From Sphingomonadales bacterium (GTDB lineage Bacteria; Pseudomonadota; Alphaproteobacteria; Sphingomonadales; Sphingomonadaceae), in NCBI GenBank assembly GCA_017302775.1, contig JAFLDC010000034.1:1-12620 (forward strand): a DNA stretch of 12,620 bases, given 5' to 3'. The notes under the pieces were generated by a model. That model searched no databases and was not told where the DNA came from. It saw only the letters and a list, made by a program, of their open reading frames with translations. Shown here in pieces: positions 1-7,174 of this stretch. The translations under genes were made by a program, and so were the position numbers. Numbering within the stretch: the first letter of the stretch is position 1; each line of letters begins with the position of its first letter.

Positions 1-105
1 GCCCAGTTTCGCCGGGTGGTTGCCCGGGCACAGGCGGCAGTACCCGTCGCCCCGGCGATGCTGGCACAACTGGCAAGCCAGGCGCGCAATCTGCTGGGGC
101 GCTAA
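1..105 (+). CDS. 3' end of an unidentified protein (5' truncated by window)
   Basis: Frame 1 is open from the first base to a TAA at 103-105 and gives 34 residues ending ARNLLGR. The tail is rich in Ala, Arg, Val and Leu, and no motif is recognisable, so no function is offered. The reason to believe it is a real gene end is its arrangement. Its TAA shares two bases with the TAG (complement of 102-104) of leftward queG, a typical tail-to-tail junction of two compact genes. The alternative is a chance open frame at the window edge; the rest of the gene is needed to decide. Confidence 0.5.
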   Translation, partial: AQFRRVVARAQAAVPVAPAMLAQLASQARNLLGR

Positions 106-1172
106 CCGGTCAGCTCGGTCAGCGCCCAATGGGCCGCTTCGGCAACCGTTGGATCGGGATCGTCGAGCAGGTTTCGAACCGGCCCCAACAGGGCACCGTC
201 CCCGCTATTGCCAGCGGCATAGAGGCAATTGCGGACGAAACGGTTGCGACCAATCCGCTTGACCGGTGAGCCCGCAAACAGCTTGCGAAAGCCACCGTCA
301 TCCAGCGCGAGCAGCTCGGCCAGCCGGGGTGCGGTCAATTCGGCGCGCGGGAGGAACGGTTTCATTGCCTGCGCGCTGGCGGCAAATTTGTTCCATGGGC
401 AGACCGCCAGGCAATCGTCGCAGCCATAGATGCGGTTGCCTAGCGCCTTGCGAAATTCAGGCGGCACCGCCTCCTTAAGCTCGATCGTCAGATAGGAGAT
501 GCAGCGCCGGGCATCGAGCTGGTAAGGCGCCGGAAACGCGGCGGTTGGGCAAGCCGTCTGACAAGCAGCGCATGATCCGCAACGGTCCTGTCCGGGCGGA
601 TCCGGCTCCAGCGCAAGGGTGGTGTAGATCGCCCCGAGAAACAGCCATGAGCCATGATCGCGGCTGACCAGATTGGTGTGCTTGCCTTGCCAGCCGAGGC
701 CCGCGGCCATGCCCAGCGGCTTTTCCATGACCGGCGCGGTATCGACGAATACCTTGACCCCGACCTCCCCCAATCCGCGCCGCGCCGCTTCAGCGATCAG
801 CCAGCGGGCCAGCGCCTTGAGCGCCTTTTTCACCGTATCGTGATAGTCGGCGCCCTGGGCATAGACCGAGATCCGGGCCCGATCCGCAGCGCTGGCCAAC
901 GCCAGCGGATCAACCACAGGGGCGTAACTCATGCCCAGCGCAATGACACTGCTGGCTTCGGGCCAAAGCGCTTGCGGACTCTGGCGTTGTTCGGCGCGAG
1001 CCTCCATCCAGGCCATTGTGCCGTGCATGCCCTGGTCCAGCCACTGCTCCAACCGCACCCTGCGCAGCGGATCATCGCCCGCCGGGGTCACGCCGCACGC
1101 GACAAAGCCCAGCCGCCGGGCTTCGGCCACCAGATCGTGCTTCAAGCCCGCGGTAGTGGATGCGTTAACCAA
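102..1172 (-). CDS. queG: Epoxyqueuosine reductase QueG
   Basis: QueG carries out the last step of queuosine synthesis, reducing epoxyqueuosine to queuosine in the wobble position of tRNAs with GUN anticodons. It is a cytoplasmic cobalamin and iron-sulfur enzyme. The 356 residues show the family layout: an N-terminal cobalamin-binding part with [13 protein letters not shown] (about 104-116), the [12 protein letters not shown] segment (143-154) whose Asp144 matches the catalytic acid region, and two 4Fe-4S motifs. The first is C198-x2-C201-x2-C204-x3-CP and the second C251-x2-C254-x3-CPW, with C224 between them. A HEAT-like tail ([14 protein letters not shown]) follows. The start is a TTG at 1170-1172; an in-frame TGA lies 18 bases further upstream, and AGGAG stands 11 bases before the TTG, so no ATG start is available without removing family residues. 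It is divergent from the ABC genes and not obviously linked to them by function. Confidence 0.95.
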   Translation of the reverse strand: MVNASTTAGLKHDLVAEARRLGFVACGVTPAGDDPLRRVRLEQWLDQGMHGTMAWMEARAEQRQSPQALWPEASSVIALGMSYAPVVDPLALASAADRARISVYAQGADYHDTVKKALKALARWLIAEAARRGLGEVGVKVFVDTAPVMEKPLGMAAGLGWQGKHTNLVSRDHGSWLFLGAIYTTLALEPDPPGQDRCGSCAACQTACPTAAFPAPYQLDARRCISYLTIELKEAVPPEFRKALGNRIYGCDDCLAVCPWNKFAASAQAMKPFLPRAELTAPRLAELLALDDGGFRKLFAGSPVKRIGRNRFVRNCLYAAGNSGDGALLGPVRNLLDDPDPTVAEAAHWALTELTG

Positions 1173-1183
1173 ACTTCCTGTTG

Positions 1184-1188
1184 CTCCT
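1184..1188 (-). promoter_or_regulatory. Ribosome binding site supporting the TTG start of queG
   Basis: Read leftward, this is AGGAG with 11 bases before the TTG at 1172-1170. A second purine run, AGGAAG (1179-1174), is only one base from the TTG and so is too close to serve. The in-frame TGA at 1193-1191 limits the start to this TTG or to much weaker downstream codons. Confidence 0.5.
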
Positions 1189-1216
1189 GTTCACAAGCGC
1201 TCCATAAGGCACGCCG

Positions 1217-2203
1217 ATGATGAAGTTAGGCGATGGACCGATGACGGGCAATCCAGGTGGCGCAGATCCACGGCCGCTGGCGATCGAGGCGCGCGGGCTG
1301 GTCAAGCGGTTCGAGGGGTTCACAGCGGTTGATGGGGTTGACCTGACCGTGCCGGAAGGCGCGATCTATGGCATCCTCGGCCCCAATGGTGCGGGCAAGA
1401 CCACGACGCTGCGGATGCTGCTGGGCATTATCGAGCCAGACGCCGGAATCCGCCGCCTGCTGGGCACGGACCGCCCGCACGAAGTGGCACATACCGTGGG
1501 ATATCTACCCGAAGAGCGGGGTCTTTATCCTGCCATGAAAGCCTATGAGGCGATCGGATTTCTGGGCGCGCTGCGCGGCCTTCCCCTGGCCGAGGGGCGT
1601 CGACGCGGCAAGGAATTGCTGGAAGAACATGGCCTGGGCTATGCGATCGACCGGCAGATCCGCCAGTTGTCAAAAGGTATGGCGCAGCAAGTCCAGCTGC
1701 TCGGCACGCTGGTACATAACCCCCGACTGGTGGTGTTTGACGAGCCGTTCTCCGGTCTCGATGCGCTCAATCAGGGCAAACTGGAACGGATGATGCGGGG
1801 GCTGGCGGAAAAGGGCACCACCGTGATCTTTTCGACACATGTCATAGCCCACGCCGAACGGCTGTGCGACGAGGTAGCGATCATCGCCGGGGGCAAGGTG
1901 CCCTTCGCGGGCCCGGTCGATGTGGCACGCGACCGGATCAGGCCGCAGGTCCGGCTGGAAACTCGCGCGCATGAGGGGTCATGGCGCCAGGCATTGCCCG
2001 GCGATGCCCGGCATGAAGGCACCCATTGGTATTTCACATTGCCAGAGAGCGGGATCGAGCCGCTGCTGCGCGCCCTGATCGAGGGCGATGCGGGCATCCT
2101 GTCCTTGTCGATCGAGCGCGCCGGGCTGCACGATGCCTTTGTCGCGATCGCAGGAGAGGCCGCCGCCCGTGCGCTGGAGCAGGATAAAGAGGAGATGCGG
2201 TGA
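1217..2203 (+). CDS. ABC transporter ATP-binding protein, NatA/YhaQ type
   Basis: This is the cytoplasmic ATPase of a two-gene ABC-2 exporter. Visible motifs in the 328 residues are Walker A GPNGAGKT (55-62), the Q-loop region GYLPEERGLYP (95-105) that is typical of the NatA/YhaQ branch, signature LSKGM (151-155), Walker B LVVFDEP (171-177) and the H-loop His208 in FSTHV. After residue 240 a C-terminal extension of about 85 residues resembles the DUF4162 region found in this branch. AAGG at 1206-1209 is 7 bases before the ATG at 1217. Later in-frame ATGs at 1220 and 1241 are possible starts, since family similarity begins only near residue 21. The stop TGA shares one base with the ATG of the permease, so the two are surely co-translated. 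The substrate cannot be read from the sequence; relatives export sodium, drugs or peptides. Confidence 0.92.
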   Translation: MMKLGDGPMTGNPGGADPRPLAIEARGLVKRFEGFTAVDGVDLTVPEGAIYGILGPNGAGKTTTLRMLLGIIEPDAGIRRLLGTDRPHEVAHTVGYLPEERGLYPAMKAYEAIGFLGALRGLPLAEGRRRGKELLEEHGLGYAIDRQIRQLSKGMAQQVQLLGTLVHNPRLVVFDEPFSGLDALNQGKLERMMRGLAEKGTTVIFSTHVIAHAERLCDEVAIIAGGKVPFAGPVDVARDRIRPQVRLETRAHEGSWRQALPGDARHEGTHWYFTLPESGIEPLLRALIEGDAGILSLSIERAGLHDAFVAIAGEAAARALEQDKEEMR

Positions 2204-3471
2204 TGACCAGTCCCCATCACACCGGACGACTCTCCACCCTGGCAGCAGCGCTGGTCGTGGCACGGCGCGATTTTACCGCGATCCTGTTTTCGCGCAGTTT
2301 TTTCTTCTTTCTGCTCGGCCCGCTGTTTCCCCTGCTGGTCGGCAGTCTGGCAGGTGGCATCGGCCAGAAGGTCAAGATGAGCGTGGAACGGCCGATACTG
2401 GGTGTGGCGATGAGCCCCGCCGATACCGATGCCATGATCCGGGCCCAGAAAGCCCTGGCCGATCAGCTCGGCCCGGCGATGCCGTCATTGCTGGTGGTTC
2501 GCGAACTGAAGCCGGGCGAGCAATTCGATGCCGTCGCCGAACTCAAATCGAACCGCGCCAACCTTGCCGCGATCGTCACCGGAACCCCGCTCAAACCGGT
2601 GCTGACCGGCCCGCAAGACCGTATCGCGGATTGGCAGGGCCGGGTCGGCATGCTGGCCGCGCGCGCCGCCGGGGACGGCCCGATGACCTTTCCGGCAGTG
2701 GGGCTGAATAGCGTCGCCACTTCAAAAGCCGATCAAACCCAGAGCCGCGTTCTGACCGCCCAGATCGGCCAGACGGTGTTGTTCCTGCTGACAATGCTGC
2801 TGGCCGGCATGGTGCTGTCCAACCTGGTCGAGGAAAAGGGCAACAAGATCATCGAAGTGCTGGCCGCCGCCATACCGATGGACGCGGTATTCCTGGGCAA
2901 ACTGTTTGCGATGCTGGCGGTTTCTTGGGTCGGGATCAGCGTGTGGGCACTGGTCGGCGGCGCGGTGTGGTATGGTGCCGGACACAGTCTGGCCGACTAT
3001 GCCGCCCCCGCAGTAGGATGGCCGACCTATTTCGGACTCGGCGTGATCTACTTCTCGCTTGGCTACCTCTTGCTGGGCTCGATCTTTCTGGCGATCGGTT
3101 CGCTGGCGACGACCGTGCGTGAAGTGCAGACCCTGTCGATGCCCGTTACGATGCTTCAGCTGCTCAATTTCTTCTTCGCCAGCTTTGCCATGGCCATGCC
3201 GGGCACCTGGGTGGAAAAGGCAGCCATGATCGTGCCGTTCTCATCGCCCTTTATGATGCTGGCCACTGCCGCCCAGCACGAGGGGCTGTGGATCCATCTG
3301 GTGACGATTGCGTGGCAGGTGCTTTGTGTGGCTCTGCTGGTCAGGGCCGGGGCGGCGATGTTCAAGAAACGGGTGATGCAAAGCGGACCGGCAAAGGTCA
3401 GCAAAACCCGGTTCTGGCAGCGCCGGGCACCGGATTCCGCAGAGGTTACCGGCGACCCGGCGACACCCTGA
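2203..3471 (+). CDS. ABC-2 family permease, NatB/YhaP type
   Basis: This is the membrane partner of the preceding ATPase. The 422 residues show one N-terminal membrane helix (about 27-53), a large extracytoplasmic part (about 55-185) and a block of five or six helices between 188 and 386. Directly after the second helix is LVEEKGNKIIEVL (208-220), the cytoplasmic coupling motif of NatB-like permeases (usually SEEKxNRxIE). The tail is basic (KKRVMQSG). ATG at 2203 is preferred because GAGGAG (2189-2194) lies 8 bases upstream. A GTG at 2200 is in frame but only 5 bases from that site. A TGATG junction couples it to the ATPase. No promoter-like sequence is seen between the two genes, so they form one operon. 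No convincing terminator follows the stop. Confidence 0.9.
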   Translation: MTSPHHTGRLSTLAAALVVARRDFTAILFSRSFFFFLLGPLFPLLVGSLAGGIGQKVKMSVERPILGVAMSPADTDAMIRAQKALADQLGPAMPSLLVVRELKPGEQFDAVAELKSNRANLAAIVTGTPLKPVLTGPQDRIADWQGRVGMLAARAAGDGPMTFPAVGLNSVATSKADQTQSRVLTAQIGQTVLFLLTMLLAGMVLSNLVEEKGNKIIEVLAAAIPMDAVFLGKLFAMLAVSWVGISVWALVGGAVWYGAGHSLADYAAPAVGWPTYFGLGVIYFSLGYLLLGSIFLAIGSLATTVREVQTLSMPVTMLQLLNFFFASFAMAMPGTWVEKAAMIVPFSSPFMMLATAAQHEGLWIHLVTIAWQVLCVALLVRAGAAMFKKRVMQSGPAKVSKTRFWQRRAPDSAEVTGDPATP

Positions 3472-3502
3472 CCGGCGCAGACAGTCGTTCACCGAGATGC
3501 TA

Positions 3503-3532
3503 TTGACATATTGGTAAGTTAGGCGGGATAAG
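3503..3532 (+). promoter_or_regulatory. Probable sigma70-type promoter of the P450-msrB unit
   Basis: A perfect -35 hexamer TTGACA (3503-3508) is followed, after 18 bases, by GATAAG (3527-3532), which matches 4 of 6 positions of TATAAT. It would give a start near 3539 and a leader of about 44 bases before the ATG at 3583. It lies in the only gap between the ABC permease and the P450. No clear operator palindrome overlaps it, and no regulator gene is nearby. Confidence 0.55.
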
Positions 3533-3545
3533 TCTCGGCAAGCAA

Positions 3546-3563
3546 CGCATCGCCCAAGATGCG
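3546..3563 (+). promoter_or_regulatory. Leader stem-loop before the P450 gene
   Basis: CGCATC (3546-3551) and GATGCG (3558-3563) pair perfectly over a 6-base loop. The stem lies near the 5' end of the predicted transcript and contains the upstream in-frame ATG at 3559. The GGAGAG ribosome site (3570-3575) and the ATG at 3583 remain outside it. No T run follows, so it is not an intrinsic terminator. Its role is unknown; start selection or transcript stability are possibilities. Confidence 0.35.
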
Positions 3564-3582
3564 GGCAATGGAGAGTCGAGCA

Positions 3583-4917
3583 ATGGCAAGCCAGGCAGCC
3601 GCCCCGGAGAAATTCATCTATCGCACCGCGCCTACCGCGACCGAGGCGTTTGAGGGGTGGCTGAAGGACCACGGCCAGGAACTGCCGGTCCACACACATC
3701 CATGGGATGTTTCCCGCAGCGATATTTACGTCGAGGATCGCTGGCAACCGATTTTCGCTGAAATGCGCGCGAAAGAGCCGGTCAATTTCGTTCCCGAATC
3801 GCCGTATGGCCCCTATTGGAACGTCGTCAGCTCGAAGGCGATCCAGCATGTCGAGGCACTGCCCGAACTCTACTCCTCGTCGTGGGACAAGGGCGGGATC
3901 ACCATCGGCGAACCGCCCGAAGACGCCACCCCTGAGCAGCTGGCCGAGCGCCGTCTGCCGATGTTCATCGCGATGGACCGGCCCGAGCATACCGGCCAGC
4001 GCCGCACCGTGGCCCCGGCCTTCACCCCCGGCGAGATCGAGAAACTGGCCGAGGAAGTGCGGGCACGCACCGCCGCTACGCTGGATACGCTGCCGTTTGG
4101 GCAGGAGTTCGACTGGGTCGACAAGGTTTCGGTTGAACTGACCACGGGAATGCTCGCCATCCTGTTTGGTTTCCCGTGGGAGGATCGCCGGTTGTTGACT
4201 TTCTGGTCGGACTGGGCCGGCGATGTCGAACTGGGTTTGGCTCGCGAACTGGCTGATACCCGGTGGGAAATCTTCAACGAAATGGCGCAGTACTTCCAGT
4301 CGCTGTGGATCGACCGGATGGGCAAGCCGCCGCAGCGGGACCTGATTTCGATGATGGTCCATTCCGACGCGATGAATCATATGAGCCCGCAGGAATTCAT
4401 GGGCAATCTGATCCTGCTGATCGTCGGCGGTAACGATACCACACGCAACACCATGTCGGGCATCGCCCACGCGCTGCATTCCTTCCCCGATCAGCGCGCA
4501 CTGTTTGAAAACGACCCTTCGGTCATCCCCAACGCGGTGCAGGAAATCATTCGCTTCCAGACGCCGCTGGCGCATATGCGGCGCACCGCCACCGCCGATG
4601 CCGACCTGTTCGGTCACCAGATCAAGGCCGGGGACAAGCTGATTCTGTGGTACATTTCAGCAAACCGCGATGAAGAGGTGTTCGACAGCCCTGACCAGGT
4701 CATCCTCAACCGCGATAACGCCAGGCGGCACCTGTCGTTCGGCTATGGCATTCACCGCTGCGTTGGTGCACGTCTGGCCGAACTGCAACTCAAGACCCTG
4801 ATGGAAGAGATGCACAAGCGCCGGATGCGGGTGAATGTCACCGGCAAGGTTGAGCGGGTCCGCGCCAACTTTGTCCATGGCTTCCGCCGGATGGACGTGA
4901 CGCTCGAGAAGTTCTGA
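3583..4917 (+). CDS. CYP153-family cytochrome P450 (alkane / fatty-acid terminal hydroxylase type)
   Basis: This is a soluble class I bacterial P450. The 444 residues contain the I-helix GGNDTTRN (282-289), ExxR as E321-IIR324, and the haem loop HLSFGYGIHRCVG (383-395) with the thiolate ligand Cys393. Several stretches match what I recall of CYP153A proteins: GPYW (76-79), GGITI (104-108), LPMFIAMDRPEH (125-136), EFDWV (175-179), and TPLAHMRRTA (327-336). CYP153 enzymes oxidise the end carbon of medium-chain alkanes, alcohols or fatty acids, with electrons from a ferredoxin and its reductase. ATG at 3583 is chosen because GGAGAG (3570-3575) sits 7 bases upstream; in-frame ATGs at 3559 and 3568 lack such a site. 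No ferredoxin or reductase gene adjoins it, so partners must be supplied from elsewhere. msrB follows after 2 bases. The exact substrate is not readable. Confidence 0.88.
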   Translation: MASQAAAPEKFIYRTAPTATEAFEGWLKDHGQELPVHTHPWDVSRSDIYVEDRWQPIFAEMRAKEPVNFVPESPYGPYWNVVSSKAIQHVEALPELYSSSWDKGGITIGEPPEDATPEQLAERRLPMFIAMDRPEHTGQRRTVAPAFTPGEIEKLAEEVRARTAATLDTLPFGQEFDWVDKVSVELTTGMLAILFGFPWEDRRLLTFWSDWAGDVELGLARELADTRWEIFNEMAQYFQSLWIDRMGKPPQRDLISMMVHSDAMNHMSPQEFMGNLILLIVGGNDTTRNTMSGIAHALHSFPDQRALFENDPSVIPNAVQEIIRFQTPLAHMRRTATADADLFGHQIKAGDKLILWYISANRDEEVFDSPDQVILNRDNARRHLSFGYGIHRCVGARLAELQLKTLMEEMHKRRMRVNVTGKVERVRANFVHGFRRMDVTLEKF

Positions 4918-4919
4918 GC

Positions 4920-5408
4920 ATGCGCGGTGCGCTTTCGCGGCGGCGGGCCTTGGCCTGGTTCGGCGCGGGGGCAGCCTTGCCCGTGCTGGCTGCTTGTGGC
5001 GCGCGTGCCGAAGCCCGTGCCTATCCGGTCCAGCTGAGCGATGCCCAATGGCGCAAGCGCCTGACGGCAAGGCAGTACCGCATCCTCCGCCAGAAAGCGA
5101 CCGAGGTGCCGGGTACCTCGGTCCTGCTCAAAGAAAAACGGCGCGGAGTATTCGTCTGCGCAGGCTGCGCCAACCGGCTTTATTCAAGCACCACCAAGTA
5201 TGAAAGCGGCACTGGCTGGCCCAGTTTCTGGGACGTTCTGCCCGGTGCGATCGGCACTTCGCGCGATTGGGAAACCGGCTATGCCCGCACCGAAGTTCAC
5301 TGCGCGCGCTGTGGTGGCCATCTGGGACATGTCTTTGATGATGGTCCCAGACCCACCGGCAAGCGTTACTGCATGAACGGTGATGCGCTGGCTTTTGTTC
5401 CGGCCTGA
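4920..5408 (+). CDS. msrB: Peptide-methionine (R)-S-oxide reductase MsrB with Tat-lipoprotein signal
   Basis: MsrB reduces methionine-R-sulfoxide in proteins. The domain (about 38-162) has two zinc CxxC pairs (C80/C83 and C128/C131), the GTGWPSF motif (97-103), HLGHVFDDGP (134-143) and the catalytic Cys151 in RYCMN. No obvious resolving cysteine is seen outside the zinc pairs. The first 30 residues are a combined export signal: SRRRAL (6-11) fits a twin-arginine motif, a hydrophobic stretch runs 11-22, and L23-A-A-C26 followed by Gly is a lipobox. This predicts a Tat-exported, lipid-anchored, extracytoplasmic enzyme rather than the usual cytoplasmic form. GAGAAG (4906-4911), 8 bases upstream and inside the P450 end, can serve as ribosome site. 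The gene is 2 bases after the P450 stop and its end overlaps the leftward membrane-protein gene by 43 bases. Confidence 0.93.
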   Translation: MRGALSRRRALAWFGAGAALPVLAACGARAEARAYPVQLSDAQWRKRLTARQYRILRQKATEVPGTSVLLKEKRRGVFVCAGCANRLYSSTTKYESGTGWPSFWDVLPGAIGTSRDWETGYARTEVHCARCGGHLGHVFDDGPRPTGKRYCMNGDALAFVPA

Positions 5409-7174
5409 GCGGGTACGACCTCCCACACCATCAACCCGCTGTAACCCGCGGAAGGCAAGGGTCTGAGCCAGACAGGAGCCTTCCCGCCAACAAGATCGGC
5501 CATCAGCCCCTTAGGCGCCGCTTCACGGTAGATCATCGTTTCCGGCAGATCTGGGCAGATAACCACCAGACCAGCCCCATGTGCGCGGATCAATTGCTCG
5601 GCACGGGCCGGATCGGCCGTGAATGCCGCAATGATATCGTGCAGCGCCTGCGGCGCACGATGATGCGCGGTCGCAACCACGCTGTGACCGGTGTGCAGCA
5701 ACAGTTGCGGGCCAATGTCGATCTGGGCGAATAGGGTCCGGGGTGAAAGCGCCGCCAGAGCCGGACCGGCGGCGGATATATCGCAGACCGTCTGCGCCGA
5801 TGGTCCCGCTGGCGAGCGGGCCGGCGAGGCCAGGCGGGCGGCCTGCAGCGGTAGATCGGGCATCAACACCAGTGCCCCGGCTGCCAACAGGCCAATGCGC
5901 CGATCGATGCGGCGCAATGTCTTGGCCCGCAGGTACCAGCCGTGCAGCATCCAGCCCAGCGGCACGGCGGCGAGCGCGTTGGCAAAGCCGGCGGCGCGCG
6001 AAACCATCAGCGCCAGGGCCAACGCCCCCGCGCTGATCAACAGATATTCGAACCAGAACCGGCGTAGCCACCCGGCATTGCCCCGCCACAATTGCGCGGT
6101 GGCCGCCAGTCCTGCCAGGGGCGGAACCAGCATCCGCAACATCGTGCCAAGGTCCTGCCGCCAGATCGGCATGCCTTCGCGGATGTTGTCATACCACAAC
6201 GACTGGACCAGCGGGTCAAGCGCCGCAAAAGGCCCGCCGCGGCATTGCGGTGCCAGCGTCAATACGGTCCACGCCGCGACGCCTGCGCAGCTGGCGAACC
6301 CGCCGATCAGCAAGGACGGCGGAACCGGCTGGCGCAGACTTAACGCCGTAAGCCCCAGCGCCATCACCGCCAATCCGGCAAGATAAGGCAGAGACAGCGT
6401 GTCGCAATGACCGCCCAGATCGCCCAGTCCGCGCGTCGCCACGAAAGCCAGTCCGGCAATCACGGTCAAAGCCTGAAGGTAGTTGATGCACAGGATCTTG
6501 GCCTGCTGATCGGCTATCCAGCGCAGCGCCAGAACAGCGCCGACCAGGGCCGCAAGCGGGAGAAGTTCCAGGCTGATTGTCATGCCCAGCGCCAGCGCGG
6601 CTCCGGCGATCCGGCCGCCCGTCACCGCATCGCGGGCCGCAAGCCCGTTCATCGCCGCAAGCAAGCACACGATCTGCCAGCCGTGATGATCGATCCGCAG
6701 CGGCTGCATCTGCCCGGCGACCGCCCCGGCCAGAACCAGCACGATGCAAGCCGGGCCGATGGCAGCATCCCCGATCATCCGCCACGCCAGCCGTCCGGTC
6801 AGCAGCAAGGCGGCATATAGCGTCATCAGGGGAACCAGCACGATCGCAATCCGCTCCGCCATGTCCGGTCCCAGAATCGGTGCGAGTGCGGAATGGACAA
6901 TAAGCAGCGGCGCATCAACCAGCCGCGACCAGTGCATCAGCATGCCGTGCGGGGGGTTTACCCGATACTGGTGCAGGTCGAACCATGCCTGACCAGCAAC
7001 CAGATCGCGCAATTGCACCAGCCGCAAGGTATCATCGGCATCGGGCAGTTGCAGCCCGGCGATCGCCTGCCACCGGGCGGCGACAAAAATGATCGCAGCG
7101 AATAGCCAGATCAGGCTGACCCGCGCCACCAGATCGGCAGTGAAAGCCGGTCGGCGACGCTCGACCCGGGTCAT
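5366..7174 (-). CDS. Polytopic membrane protein, putative STT3/PglB-like GT-C glycosyltransferase
   Basis: A 602-residue protein with roughly a dozen hydrophobic segments from residue 18 to 440 and a soluble C-terminal part (about 455-590). Three features point to the GT-C fold of enzymes that use polyprenyl-linked sugar donors: PDADD (44-48) just after the first membrane helix, as in the DxD loop of STT3/PglB; DHHGWQ (162-167), placed like the second acidic motif of archaeal and bacterial oligosaccharyltransferases; and WYDNIREGMP (327-336) in a later outer loop, where a conserved Glu is expected. The WWDYG acceptor motif of true oligosaccharyltransferases is not seen, so N-glycosylation must not be assumed. 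It could instead transfer a single sugar to a glycan or lipid. The ATG overlaps the gtrA-like stop by 4 bases. The last 17 or so residues (VPAQAGT and following) lie in the msrB overlap and look like read-through into a repeat. Confidence 0.6.
   Translation of the reverse strand: MTRVERRRPAFTADLVARVSLIWLFAAIIFVAARWQAIAGLQLPDADDTLRLVQLRDLVAGQAWFDLHQYRVNPPHGMLMHWSRLVDAPLLIVHSALAPILGPDMAERIAIVLVPLMTLYAALLLTGRLAWRMIGDAAIGPACIVLVLAGAVAGQMQPLRIDHHGWQIVCLLAAMNGLAARDAVTGGRIAGAALALGMTISLELLPLAALVGAVLALRWIADQQAKILCINYLQALTVIAGLAFVATRGLGDLGGHCDTLSLPYLAGLAVMALGLTALSLRQPVPPSLLIGGFASCAGVAAWTVLTLAPQCRGGPFAALDPLVQSLWYDNIREGMPIWRQDLGTMLRMLVPPLAGLAATAQLWRGNAGWLRRFWFEYLLISAGALALALMVSRAAGFANALAAVPLGWMLHGWYLRAKTLRRIDRRIGLLAAGALVLMPDLPLQAARLASPARSPAGPSAQTVCDISAAGPALAALSPRTLFAQIDIGPQLLLHTGHSVVATAHHRAPQALHDIIAAFTADPARAEQLIRAHGAGLVVICPDLPETMIYREAAPKGLMADLVGGKAPVWLRPLPSAGYSGLMVWEVVPAQAGTKASASPFMQ
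5397..5416. repeat. Degenerate palindromic dispersed-repeat-like element on the msrB stop
   Basis: GTTCCGGC-CTGA-GCGGGTAC is an imperfect palindrome (6 of 8 arm positions pair) that contains the msrB TGA. It differs at only three of twenty positions from the GTTCCCGCCTGCGCGGGAAC type of short palindrome that I recall as dispersed in many proteobacterial genomes. Read on the other strand, that element typically gives VPAQAGT-like peptides, as it does here at the end of the 602-residue protein. The match is from memory. Confidence 0.4.

Noticed and set aside
20..262. Rightward open frame across the queG 3' end
   Set aside because: It is out of frame with the partial gene that ends at 105 and antisense to queG; Arg/Pro-rich composition without motifs.
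1181..1208. Possible promoter for the ABC operon (TTGCTC, 16 bases, CATAAG)
   Set aside because: Only 3 of 6 and 4 of 6 matches with short spacing; the predicted start would leave almost no leader before the ATG at 1217.
3472..3502. Search for an intrinsic terminator after the ABC permease
   Set aside because: No GC-rich stem followed by T residues is present; the ABC operon may read through into the P450 leader or end by Rho.
3241..4617. Long leftward open frame (458 codons) across the end of the permease and most of the P450
   Set aside because: It lies antisense to two genes with clear family motifs, shows no domain of its own, has an Arg/His/Gln-rich composition typical of GC-rich shadow frames, and crosses the intergenic promoter region.
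5366..7174. Calling the 602-residue protein an N-oligosaccharyltransferase (pglB)
   Set aside because: The WWDYG acceptor motif is not seen and no glycan assembly cluster is in the window; only a GT-C resemblance is supported.
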